IMG/VR virus record: IMGVR_UViG_3300033156_000140
Span: 1 to 45,336 of that record
Source: a virus
Length of the DNA stretch: 45,336 nucleotides
Direction: 5' to 3' (one strand)
The notes under the pieces were generated by a model. The model saw only the letters and a list, made by a program, of their open reading frames with translations. It was not told where the DNA came from and searched no databases. Positions 1-6,128 of this stretch are shown piece by piece (the stretch's first letter is position 1; every line of letters begins with the position of its first letter). The position numbers were made by a program, and so were the translations under genes.

Positions 1-114
1 CACGTTAGAGGTAGCGGTGGTGGTAATCGGGGCGGCATTGGCGGGCATGGCGACGGTTCAACTAAGTAAAGGGCCAGCGGAGCCGACGGACATGGGCATG
101 AACAATGCCGTGTT
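1..114. repeat. Left copy of 114-bp terminal direct repeat
   Basis: Bases 1-114 are identical to 45223-45336. The reading frame of the protease gene runs through both copies without a break, so the repeat is the overlap of a circularly mapping genome of 45222 bp. It may be an assembly overlap or part of a true terminal redundancy; the sequence alone cannot tell. Confidence 0.97.
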
Positions 115-658
115 CATCGAGGTCTATGACGCAAACGACGTGCGGCTATGGTGCGGGTCGGGGGCCATCATTGCGAAAGACCTGGTGGTGACGGCCGGTC
201 ACCTAGTGTGGTCGCATCGAGGGATCGGTGGGGAGAGTCCGACACCGGCCAAGCTGAAGATTCATCGGGGTGATGACACCTGGGAAACAACGATTTGGGC
301 GGCCCACGAATCACAAGATATTGCATTGGTATATGTCCAGGGTGTCGTGGCGACCGAGTACCCCGTTATCAAGAGCTTATCGAAGCTCCGCCCCGGTGCA
401 GGGCTGTGGGTCGTCGGGCACCCGGCGTGCATGGACGCGGTTTGGGTTACCCGTGGCGTGCTCAGTAACCTCGACAACCAGGACACGGCCCTTTGGGAAA
501 ACGTCGCGGGGAGTGACGTGGACTGCCTTCCTGGGTCGTCGGGAAGCGGGGTGTATGATGACGATGGTAACTTGATAGGGGTGCTGGTCGGCACCTACGG
601 GGACCTGACCTTCATCACGGACATCAAGTACATGTGGGACTGTGGCAATGAAGAGTAG
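1..658 (+). CDS. Secreted trypsin-like serine protease (start lies across the circular join)
   Basis: A trypsin-fold serine peptidase of 221 residues when read from the ATG at 45215 across the join. The catalytic triad is visible in the family order: His70 in VVTAGH, Asp109 in SQDIAL and Ser183 in PGSSGSG. Residues 1-22 are one lysine followed by a long Ala/Val/Ile/Leu/Gly stretch, so a Sec signal peptide or a signal anchor is likely and the enzyme probably works in the periplasm or outside the cell. The ATG overlaps the stop of the primase gene by four bases, so it should be translated together with the replication genes, which is odd for an exported enzyme. The substrate is unknown; envelope lysis, defence against host surface proteins or processing of a phage protein are all possible. 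Only the first eight codons are missing from this end of the window. Confidence 0.88.
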   Translation, partial: TLEVAVVVIGAALAGMATVQLSKGPAEPTDMGMNNAVFIEVYDANDVRLWCGSGAIIAKDLVVTAGHLVWSHRGIGGESPTPAKLKIHRGDDTWETTIWAAHESQDIALVYVQGVVATEYPVIKSLSKLRPGAGLWVVGHPACMDAVWVTRGVLSNLDNQDTALWENVAGSDVDCLPGSSGSGVYDDDGNLIGVLVGTYGDLTFITDIKYMWDCGNEE

Positions 659-1214
659 GCGATCCAAGGTTTGCCCAGTCTGCGGATCGGAGTTTTCGCC
701 CCGGTCCACGTTGCAGAAGTATTGCAGCCCGCAATGCCGACGGCAGGGAACACCAAAGCGTCCACGGAAACGCAGTCAAAAGCTGAAGGTTTCCAACGTG
801 CAAACCAGATTCAACGCCCTGGTCCGCAAGATGGCGAGGGCGGAGCAGGGAGAGATACTGCACTGTGTCACCTGCGGAGTACCAAGCACGCAACGTCAAA
901 TGCAGACGGGCCATTTCCTGGCGACAGGCTCGCATCCGGCGATTCGGTTCGATCTGAGAAATGCACATCCACAATGTTCGAGATGCAATATGAACGGAAG
1001 TGGGGAGGGGGCCTACTACTATCAGTGGATGGAGAAAAAGTTTGGCCTGTTGGTCATCGACGAGCTTATGCGAGAAGGCAGGAACCCCGTGAAGTGGACG
1101 CAGGAACGGTTGCAATTCATCATGGACAAGATCAAAGAGCTTGAAGCCAAGCTGGAACGTGGCGAGCCGGTGATCTACTGGGACCTGACGGTGGAAAAGT
1201 ACCGGAATCTGTAG
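648..1214 (+). CDS. ninG: NinG/Rap-like recombination nuclease
   Basis: A 188-residue protein of the lambda NinG (Rap) type, a structure-specific endonuclease that acts on recombination intermediates. The N-terminus carries a zinc finger (CPVC at about 10, CSPQC at about 28). The core shows the NinG signature in order: CVTCG, GHF, RFDLRNAHPQCSRCN, then a G-x-Y-Y segment, which together form an HNH-like metal site. A GTG lies two codons upstream at 642, but the ATG at 648 is preferred. The start overlaps the end of the protease gene by 11 bases. It fits with the nuclease, SSB-like and helicase genes just upstream on the circle as the phage recombination and replication set. Confidence 0.85.
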   Translation: MKSRRSKVCPVCGSEFSPRSTLQKYCSPQCRRQGTPKRPRKRSQKLKVSNVQTRFNALVRKMARAEQGEILHCVTCGVPSTQRQMQTGHFLATGSHPAIRFDLRNAHPQCSRCNMNGSGEGAYYYQWMEKKFGLLVIDELMREGRNPVKWTQERLQFIMDKIKELEAKLERGEPVIYWDLTVEKYRNL

Positions 1215-1221
1215 ATTCCTC

Positions 1222-1250
1222 TTGACATGGAAGGCAAGATTTGGTACACT
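1222..1250 (+). promoter_or_regulatory. Sigma-70 promoter upstream of the 1297 gene
   Basis: TTGACA at 1222-1227 and TACACT at 1245-1250 are separated by exactly 17 bp. It sits in the only clear gap between the NinG gene and the next gene, so it would reinforce transcription of the nucleotide-metabolism group to the right. Confidence 0.75.
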
Positions 1251-1296
1251 GGATGGTGAAGAAAGTCGAGAATCAAGTTTCAGTGAGGGGTAACAA

Positions 1297-1731
1297 ATGG
1301 ATATGAAAAAGTTTTACGACATTCCAGCAGGGGATAAGTTTGAGTATCACAACAGCATTTACATCAAGCTATCATCTTGGTCGAGCGAATACCAGCACAG
1401 AGAGTTTGGGGGAGCCAAGGCCCTCCTGACCGATAACTGGAACCTTGCGGCGGCCCGTGAATGGGATGATTTGGACTGGTATTACGATGACGTGGATGAC
1501 AAATGGAAGTCGGTGGAGGAAGCTGTAACCCAGAACGAGTATCCCCGGACTCCGATGGATGTAGCTGTCGAAGACCTGCTTCACCTAATCCGTATCACGG
1601 CAGGCCCGGAGTGGGAGTACAAGGATGAGCACGCTGCGGCTGAACGGTTCCTTGTGTCCCTGGCCGAATACATCGAAGACGTCTGGTGCGGTGATCGGGA
1701 CAAGGTTCGACACGGGAAGCCTTTGTGCTAA
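1297..1731 (+). CDS. Hypothetical acidic phage protein
   Basis: A 144-residue soluble protein with an acidic, tryptophan- and tyrosine-rich middle (around WDDLDWYYDDVDDKW, residues 56-70). I recognise no family. The start ATG has a GAGGGG ribosome binding site and is the first gene after the promoter at 1222-1250. It probably begins the transcript that continues through the membrane protein and the nucleotide enzymes. Confidence 0.75.
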   Translation: MDMKKFYDIPAGDKFEYHNSIYIKLSSWSSEYQHREFGGAKALLTDNWNLAAAREWDDLDWYYDDVDDKWKSVEEAVTQNEYPRTPMDVAVEDLLHLIRITAGPEWEYKDEHAAAERFLVSLAEYIEDVWCGDRDKVRHGKPLC

Positions 1732-1742
1732 GGGGTTGAGCT

Positions 1743-2117
1743 ATGAATGAAATACTGAATGATCTGGTCCAACAGGCCGGTAATAGTGCAATCAAGCTGG
1801 TGCAATTGATTGAGGAGCAGGCCCCACTGCTGGTGCACGACCTCCTGGTAGTGCGGGGGATTGAACAAACCGCAGGCTTGTTGGCAGGCTTGGCAATCGT
1901 GGGGGTTGCGATTGTACTGGCAGCACGGTCCAGGAAGATTTCCCAACGTCTTCGGCTTGATTCTGTGGATCAATTGTTTTATTGGATTGCAGTGGGACTT
2001 GTCTTCCCTGCGGGGGCGGTGCCCGCTTGCACCTGTGCCGTCAAGCTGCTCAGCATAATCTTTGCACCCAGGGCAGTGCTGTTTGATATGGTGTGTCGCA
2101 TGATCAATGGGGGCTGA
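1743..2117 (+). CDS. Small membrane protein, possible holin
   Basis: 124 residues with two hydrophobic segments, about 62-82 (a Gly/Ala/Leu/Val run) and about 90-112 (YWIAVGLVFPAGAVPAC), preceded by an amphipathic N-terminal part. The basic patch ARSRKISQR between the two helices would lie in the cytoplasm. Phages often carry such short two-helix proteins, and some are holins, but nothing here proves lysis function and no endolysin gene lies beside it. The ribosome binding site is AGGGG directly after the preceding stop. Confidence 0.7.
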   Translation: MNEILNDLVQQAGNSAIKLVQLIEEQAPLLVHDLLVVRGIEQTAGLLAGLAIVGVAIVLAARSRKISQRLRLDSVDQLFYWIAVGLVFPAGAVPACTCAVKLLSIIFAPRAVLFDMVCRMINGG

Positions 2118-2118
2118 C

Positions 2119-2436
2119 ATGTTGAAGGGGACGAAGCACAACGAAGGTAAGGTTCGGTTCGACCTGATTCCTGCGTCTGCCGAGCACGAGTTGGCGAAGG
2201 TAATGACGTTCGGGGCGAAGAAATATGGTGACCTCAACTGGGCTCAGGGCTTGTTCAGCAGCGAGCTTTATGCAGCGATGCGACGGCACCTGTACGCCTG
2301 GTGGTCCGGCGAAGACATCGACCCGGAAAGCGGGCTTCCCCACCTGGCCCACCTCATGGCGAACGCTGCGATGGTAATGGCCCTGTCGCGGGGTGAAAAA
2401 CAAGGTTTCGACGACCGGGAGGTATATTTCCGATGA
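2119..2436 (+). CDS. dATP/dGTP diphosphohydrolase-like protein
   Basis: 105 residues that match the pattern I know for the phage dATP/dGTP diphosphohydrolase N-terminal family (all-alpha NTP pyrophosphatase type): KGTKHNEGKVRFDLIP, then FGAKKYGDLNW, RRHLYAWWSGEDIDPESG and HLAHLMANA. The conserved Glu/Asp residues would bind magnesium and the product would be a dNMP plus pyrophosphate. Start at 2119 was chosen over 2107 because GGGGG sits six bases before it. The stop overlaps the next ATG (ATGA), linking it with a deoxyribosyltransferase-like gene. Related enzymes feed 2-aminoadenine synthesis in some phages, but the partner PurZ is not present here, so simple nucleotide-pool adjustment is the safer reading. 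Confidence 0.75.
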   Translation: MLKGTKHNEGKVRFDLIPASAEHELAKVMTFGAKKYGDLNWAQGLFSSELYAAMRRHLYAWWSGEDIDPESGLPHLAHLMANAAMVMALSRGEKQGFDDREVYFR

Positions 2437-2873
2437 AGATCACTGCCTACCTCTCTCACCCGATTCGGGGGAACAAGCCGAACCCCGACTGGTTTGACAT
2501 AGAGGAGAATTTGAATCGGGCAAAACACGTCGCTAAGATTCTCCGTGCGGCCTTTCCGGTCCTGGAAATCTACTGCCCGGCGGAGCAAGACACCTTTCCG
2601 CAGAAGGCGATGGAGCTTGGCCTGCTGTCCGTCGATGAGGTTCTGAGAATCGATTGCGAGATTCTCTGCGATCACGAGGTGCTACTTGTCTTTGGTGCGG
2701 AAGATGACATGTCCGACGGGATGAGGGCCGAGGTGAAGTACGCCAGGGAAAACTATATTCCAGTCTTTTTCTTCAGCAGCTTCGGGGACTTGTCCGATCT
2801 GGATAGATTTCTCAGGCAAGTGATTGATAACTCTGCGTGGCCCAACCCGGAGGGAGAGCTATGCCCTATGTAA
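2433..2873 (+). CDS. Nucleoside 2-deoxyribosyltransferase-like protein
   Basis: 146 residues with the Rossmann-like layout of the nucleoside 2-deoxyribosyltransferase / DUF4406 group: an N-terminal AYLSHPIRG loop (residues 5-13), a helix beginning NLNRAKHVAKIL, the acidic segment VLRIDCEIL and the active-site-like GMRAEVKYAREN near residue 101. Family members act on deoxynucleosides or on nucleotides. Overlap of four bases with the previous gene implies coupled translation, so the two probably work on the same pool. The C-terminus overlaps the start of the next gene by 13 bases. Confidence 0.7.
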   Translation: MKITAYLSHPIRGNKPNPDWFDIEENLNRAKHVAKILRAAFPVLEIYCPAEQDTFPQKAMELGLLSVDEVLRIDCEILCDHEVLLVFGAEDDMSDGMRAEVKYARENYIPVFFFSSFGDLSDLDRFLRQVIDNSAWPNPEGELCPM

Positions 2874-3196
2874 GCCGGAAGAAACGTGACCCACTGAATC
2901 CGCTGATCGACAAGCTGTTCGAGTCCGAGGTGCGTGTCGGAGCAGGGGTCCTGAATTACATCCTGACCCGAATTGTGCACCGGCACCTGGAGCGGGTCGG
3001 GATCAGCTACGCCAGGCTGAACGAAGTGATGGGGGTGCTGACATGCGTGCAGCAGGAGCTTTACCGCACCGTCGCGGCCCCCTATGAAGATACCAAGATG
3101 CTGTACAACGGGGCAGTCAGTGACCTCGATGCCCTGTTCACGTTGGCAATCGGCGACCGGCCCGAAGCACCGGAAGGGGGAACATCATGCGAGTAG
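2861..3196 (+). CDS. Conserved small phage protein (MPYV-type, DUF6899-like)
   Basis: 111 residues beginning MPYVSRKKRDPLNPLID, with RVGAGVLNYILTRIVHRHL, YARLNEVMGVLTCVQQELYR and the C-terminal PYEDTKMLYNG. This order matches a helical family found in many environmental phages, known to me as DUF6899; its function is not known. The ATG at 2861 is chosen because GGAGGGAG precedes it. It overlaps both neighbours, so it is part of a tightly packed operon with nucleotide enzymes. Confidence 0.75.
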   Translation: MPYVSRKKRDPLNPLIDKLFESEVRVGAGVLNYILTRIVHRHLERVGISYARLNEVMGVLTCVQQELYRTVAAPYEDTKMLYNGAVSDLDALFTLAIGDRPEAPEGGTSCE

Positions 3197-3873
3197 GCGT
3201 CATCGGCGATCTCCACGCCCCGGCAGTGCGGAAGCATTACCGTCAGTTTGTGATGGACGTGTTCGAGGCGTGGGACATCAAGCAAGTTGTGTTCATTGGC
3301 GACCTGGTGGACTGGCACGCTATCAGCTTTCATGCTAAGCACCCGGAGCTACCAGGCCCGAAAGACGAATACGAAATCGCCAAGGCGGAGATTCAGGAGT
3401 GGTACCGCACCTTCCCGAAGGCTAAAATCTGCATCGGGAACCATGACGAGCGGGTGTTCCGCCTGGCGGCATCGGTCAACATCCCGGCCTTCCTGGTCAA
3501 AAACTACAACGAAGTCTGGGGCACCCCGAAGTGGGAATGGGCCTACGACTGGCAGATCGACGGGGTGCTGTACCAGCACGGCACTGGGACCAGCGGGCAG
3601 CATCCGGCGTACAATGTCTGCAAGGCCCTGGGTCACAGTGTAGTCCAGGGGCATAATCATGCCTCCGCAGGGATCAAGTTTCTGGCCTCGAAGATGGATC
3701 GGCGGTGGAGCATGGACGTTGGGTCAGGCTGTGACGACACCAAGCTGCAATTCGCCTACGCCAAGCACCTTCGGCAGCGGTCGATCATTTCCTGCGGGGT
3801 CGTTATCGACGGGCACCCATACATCGAGATCGCCCCCATTGGGGCCGGAGAACGGTATCACGATTCACGGTAA
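3187..3873 (+). CDS. Calcineurin-like metallophosphoesterase
   Basis: 228 residues with all the metal-binding motifs of the calcineurin-like phosphoesterase fold in order: GDLHAP (D-x-H, residues 7-12), GDLVDWH (about 39-45), GNHDER (about 84-89), YQHGTG (about 124) and GHNH (about 155-158). Such enzymes hydrolyse phosphomonoesters or diesters with two metal ions; phage members have been linked to nucleic-acid end processing or nucleotide turnover, and the substrate here cannot be read from the sequence. The start overlaps the previous gene by ten bases and has a GGGGGA ribosome binding site. Confidence 0.88.
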   Translation: MRVGVIGDLHAPAVRKHYRQFVMDVFEAWDIKQVVFIGDLVDWHAISFHAKHPELPGPKDEYEIAKAEIQEWYRTFPKAKICIGNHDERVFRLAASVNIPAFLVKNYNEVWGTPKWEWAYDWQIDGVLYQHGTGTSGQHPAYNVCKALGHSVVQGHNHASAGIKFLASKMDRRWSMDVGSGCDDTKLQFAYAKHLRQRSIISCGVVIDGHPYIEIAPIGAGERYHDSR

Positions 3874-3892
3874 CCGAGTTGGAGGATAAGCC

Positions 3893-4195
3893 ATGCAATC
3901 CGATTTCCTGACGACATTTATTCCGAAGCTCATGCAGTATTGGCCTTGGGCTACGGTAGACATCGTTGCTGACAATGGGAATTGCCTCAGCCTCAAGGTG
4001 ACAGTGAACCTCCCAGGGCTCCAGTCAGCCAACCACCGGGCGTATGTCTATCGCAACACGTTCAATCGAATCGCCGGGGCGGGCTTGATGGATGAGGCGA
4101 TCCGGTACCTGGAGGCGGAAGTCGAACGGGCAGTCGTGAAGTGTGTTACGGAAATCTGGGACACGGCTCAGGAATGCGAGGGCAACAATGCGTAG
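3893..4195 (+). CDS. Hypothetical protein, paralogue family copy 1
   Basis: 100 residues, related to the products of 4188-4517 and 5643-5963. Shared features are an N-terminal FLxxxIPxLxxxWPW, then two beta-like strands, VxLPGL at about 38-43, FNRIA at about 57 and an acidic helix ending in W near the C-terminus. Function unknown; the alternating strand-helix layout suggests a small compact domain. It has a GGAGG ribosome binding site and overlaps the second copy by eight bases. Confidence 0.7.
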   Translation: MQSDFLTTFIPKLMQYWPWATVDIVADNGNCLSLKVTVNLPGLQSANHRAYVYRNTFNRIAGAGLMDEAIRYLEAEVERAVVKCVTEIWDTAQECEGNNA

Positions 4196-4517
4196 ACGGC
4201 TCGATTTCTTGAAAGAGATCATCCCGCTGCTTGCCAAACGCTGGCCGTGGGTTGACATCAAGATCATGTCGATTGAAAAGGATCATATCACCCTGGAAAT
4301 CGCACTGGACTTGCCCAATTTGCCAGTCAGCAAGCAAAGGGTACGTATTCTCCGCAGCCGGTTCAACCGGATTGCCAGCACCCGCCGTATGACCAAGGCG
4401 ATCCAGTACGTTGAGCAGAAGATCGAAATGGCAATCGAGCGGTGCTGTAGGGGGGTGTGGAGGCACTCAATGAACGGGATCACAAGAGAGGATCAGGTGA
4501 AGGGTGAGGGTTTGTGA
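4188..4517 (+). CDS. Hypothetical protein, paralogue family copy 2
   Basis: 109 residues beginning MRRRLDFLKEIIPLLAKRWPW. It aligns along nearly its whole length with the neighbour at 3893: WPWVDIK with WPWATVD, LDLPNLPVS with VNLPGLQSA, SRFNRIAS with NTFNRIAG and AIQYVEQKIEMAIERC with AIRYLEAEVERAVVKC. The protein is more basic than copy 1. Start at 4188 follows a GAGGG ribosome binding site inside the end of copy 1, so the pair looks like a tandem duplication. Confidence 0.7.
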   Translation: MRRRLDFLKEIIPLLAKRWPWVDIKIMSIEKDHITLEIALDLPNLPVSKQRVRILRSRFNRIASTRRMTKAIQYVEQKIEMAIERCCRGVWRHSMNGITREDQVKGEGL

Positions 4518-4583
4518 CGTTTGCCAAACAACGGCAGAGGGGGCTGGATGAAAGCAAGAAATACAGACAGAGAGGAGAAAGCT

Positions 4584-4793
4584 ATGTTAGTAAAGGTTGT
4601 GCAGCACAATAAAGGATTGTCAGGTGATAGCACGTCAATGTACGAGGTGGATTCCTTTTTCCTGTCTCACAATTTTGAGACCAAAAACGTAACGTTGTAT
4701 ATTGATGGGAAGTGTCGCAACGAATTGATGGAGGGAGATGAAGTATACGTGATGAATAACGAGGGCAAGACTATCGACCACTATGTTGTCTAG
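4584..4793 (+). CDS. Hypothetical small protein
   Basis: 69 residues, mostly beta-strand-like, beginning MLVKVVQHNKGLSGD and with YIDGKCRNELMEGDEVYVMN in the second half. No family recognised. The start was set at 4584 because GAGGAG lies seven bases upstream; earlier in-frame starts have no ribosome binding site. Confidence 0.65.
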   Translation: MLVKVVQHNKGLSGDSTSMYEVDSFFLSHNFETKNVTLYIDGKCRNELMEGDEVYVMNNEGKTIDHYVV

Positions 4794-4848
4794 CCCGTAG
4801 TTTGGTTGATTGGTCCGGCCCCCCATTCCTTTTTCTGAGGGCATGATA

Positions 4849-5058
4849 ATGCGGTGTGACTATTGTCAACGAGAGTGCGACAGCCTGACGGAAGTCAGGG
4901 CGGGATGGGAATCGAAGGGTGCCTGCGATGCCTGCCTGAATGATCTTAGCGAGCTTCGGTGGGTGGAGCAGTGCCAGAATTGTGGGCGGTGGTTCGACTA
5001 CTACTACCTGACGGACGGCTATTGCCAGGATTGCGTTCACTGTTTATCCCGTAAGTAG
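4849..5058 (+). CDS. Small zinc-ribbon protein A
   Basis: 69 residues with four CxxC-type pairs: CDYC at residue 3, CDAC at about 30, CQNC at about 47 and CQDC at about 63. These could bind two zinc ions. The spacing resembles the 69-residue product of 5429-5638, with which it shares the order C-x-x-C, acidic linker, C-x-x-C, W-rich segment, C-x-x-C. Start at 4849 rather than 4843 because TGAGG is at the proper distance. Role unknown; such proteins often bind nucleic acid or other proteins. Confidence 0.7.
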   Translation: MRCDYCQRECDSLTEVRAGWESKGACDACLNDLSELRWVEQCQNCGRWFDYYYLTDGYCQDCVHCLSRK

Positions 5059-5069
5059 CGAGGTAAGCC

Positions 5070-5429
5070 ATGAAGGAAATTATCAGCCGAGTGACCATGA
5101 ACGACGGCACCAAGATCGAGGTCTGGAAGGTCGTCCCCGGGAAAGACCCGGCTTGGGGAAGCAAACGCTATGAGTATATCCCCGTGGAGCAGGACACTGA
5201 TGGACGATTCGGGGCGAAGGATGATAAGGGATTCCTTCACCTGGTAGAGTGGGCCAACGAACCGAATTTCGTAGGGTTCCTGTACACGAACGGGGAGATT
5301 TCGGCGTGCCCCCGGCTGTACTCGATGGGCGAAGGAATGCAGGCAGGGAAGGGCACTACTCAGGAGCTACTGGAGGAGGGGTCGAGGTATGTCTTGTTCC
5401 CGCAGTACGTCGTTGTGGAGAGAGATTGA
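5070..5429 (+). CDS. Hypothetical protein
   Basis: 119 residues, beta-rich, beginning MKEIISRVTMNDGTKIEVWK. No motif recognised. It lies between the two zinc-ribbon genes with a GAGG ribosome binding site, and its stop shares one base with the next start, so it is co-translated with zinc-ribbon protein B. Confidence 0.7.
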   Translation: MKEIISRVTMNDGTKIEVWKVVPGKDPAWGSKRYEYIPVEQDTDGRFGAKDDKGFLHLVEWANEPNFVGFLYTNGEISACPRLYSMGEGMQAGKGTTQELLEEGSRYVLFPQYVVVERD

Positions 5430-5638
5430 TGATCTGCGACGCCTGCCGGGGTCCCATGATCTCGGTGAATGAAATCCTGGGGGATGACATCACCCCCGAC
5501 GGACCCGTTGAGTACGTCTGCAACGAGTGCTTTGACCTGATGTATGACCTGGGGATCATCAAGGTCTGTGCCTCATGCGGCAAGGCATGGCGGAATAACT
5601 GGGTCGTAGACGACAAGTGCCCACGATGTAGGAGGTAG
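5429..5638 (+). CDS. Small zinc-ribbon protein B
   Basis: 69 residues with CDAC at residue 3, CNEC at about 34, CASC at about 49 and CPRC at about 64, ending in a basic CRR tail. It has the same length and nearly the same cysteine spacing as the product of 4849-5058. Start ATG overlaps the previous TGA by one base and is preceded by GGAGAGAG. Probably a zinc-stabilised adaptor or nucleic-acid-binding protein; function unknown. Confidence 0.7.
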   Translation: MICDACRGPMISVNEILGDDITPDGPVEYVCNECFDLMYDLGIIKVCASCGKAWRNNWVVDDKCPRCRR

Positions 5639-5642
5639 TCCG

Positions 5643-5963
5643 ATGAGCAAAATGACCCGCAGTGAAAAGTTTCTGGTAAAACTGACCCGCAAGCTGAGCA
5701 AGAATTGGCCCGAAGCCAAGATCGATGTGGGGATCGACGACGCCTGGTTGACGATTGATGTCACCGTCTCCCTGCCTGGGCTGGGGAGCATGAAGGTTCC
5801 CACCGACCTCCCCCTGGACAACCTGAGGGAAGCTGCCAGCCTGGGATTCCTGGGGAATGCTGTCACCGAAATCGAGGAACATATTGCAGGGGCAGTCCAC
5901 AAGGCGTACCAGGGACTCTGGGACAAGGCTATTGGCCGACAAAATGGGGCACTACCCGACTAG
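5643..5963 (+). CDS. Hypothetical protein, paralogue family copy 3
   Basis: 106 residues, the most diverged member of the family seen at 3893 and 4188. It keeps the FLVKLTRKLSKNWP start, the VSLPGLGS turn at about 42-49 and the acidic helix before W (AVTEIEEHIAGAVHKAYQGLW). GGAGG precedes the ATG. It is the last plus-strand gene of the early unit, and its last 12 bases overlap the end of a minus-strand late gene. Confidence 0.7.
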   Translation: MSKMTRSEKFLVKLTRKLSKNWPEAKIDVGIDDAWLTIDVTVSLPGLGSMKVPTDLPLDNLREAASLGFLGNAVTEIEEHIAGAVHKAYQGLWDKAIGRQNGALPD

Positions 5964-6128
5964 AGAAATCAAAATCGCGGTAATGCTGCTCAGGATGGCC
6001 CCGACAGCCAGAAGGGTAACCTTTCGGTGAGCGGCAATGTGCTCGTCGAACAGCTTGATGAGCCAGGCCACGTCGGTTCGAGTTTCGATTAGAAGCTCAC
6101 GGTCGGTCTTTGTGTGAATGTCAGTCAT
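5952..6128 (-). CDS. 58-residue membrane protein, XhlA/holin-like
   Basis: A short gene reading leftwards whose ATG overlaps the stop of the large virion protein gene (ATGA at 6125-6128), a sign of coupled translation. The product starts MTDIHTKTDRELLIETRTD, a charged helix followed by VAWLIKLFDEHIAAHRK, and ends in one hydrophobic segment (VTLLAVGAILSSITAILISL). This order, a charged amphipathic N-terminus and a single C-terminal membrane helix, resembles phage haemolysin XhlA-type holin helpers. It is the last gene of the late operon, a usual place for a lysis gene. Its end overlaps the convergent gene 5643-5963 by 12 bp. Confidence 0.72.
   Translation of the reverse strand: MTDIHTKTDRELLIETRTDVAWLIKLFDEHIAAHRKVTLLAVGAILSSITAILISLVG

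Noticed and set aside
2119-2436. Complete 2-aminoadenine (Z) genome pathway
   Set aside because: No PurZ-like adenylosuccinate synthetase and no HD-type DatZ gene is present.
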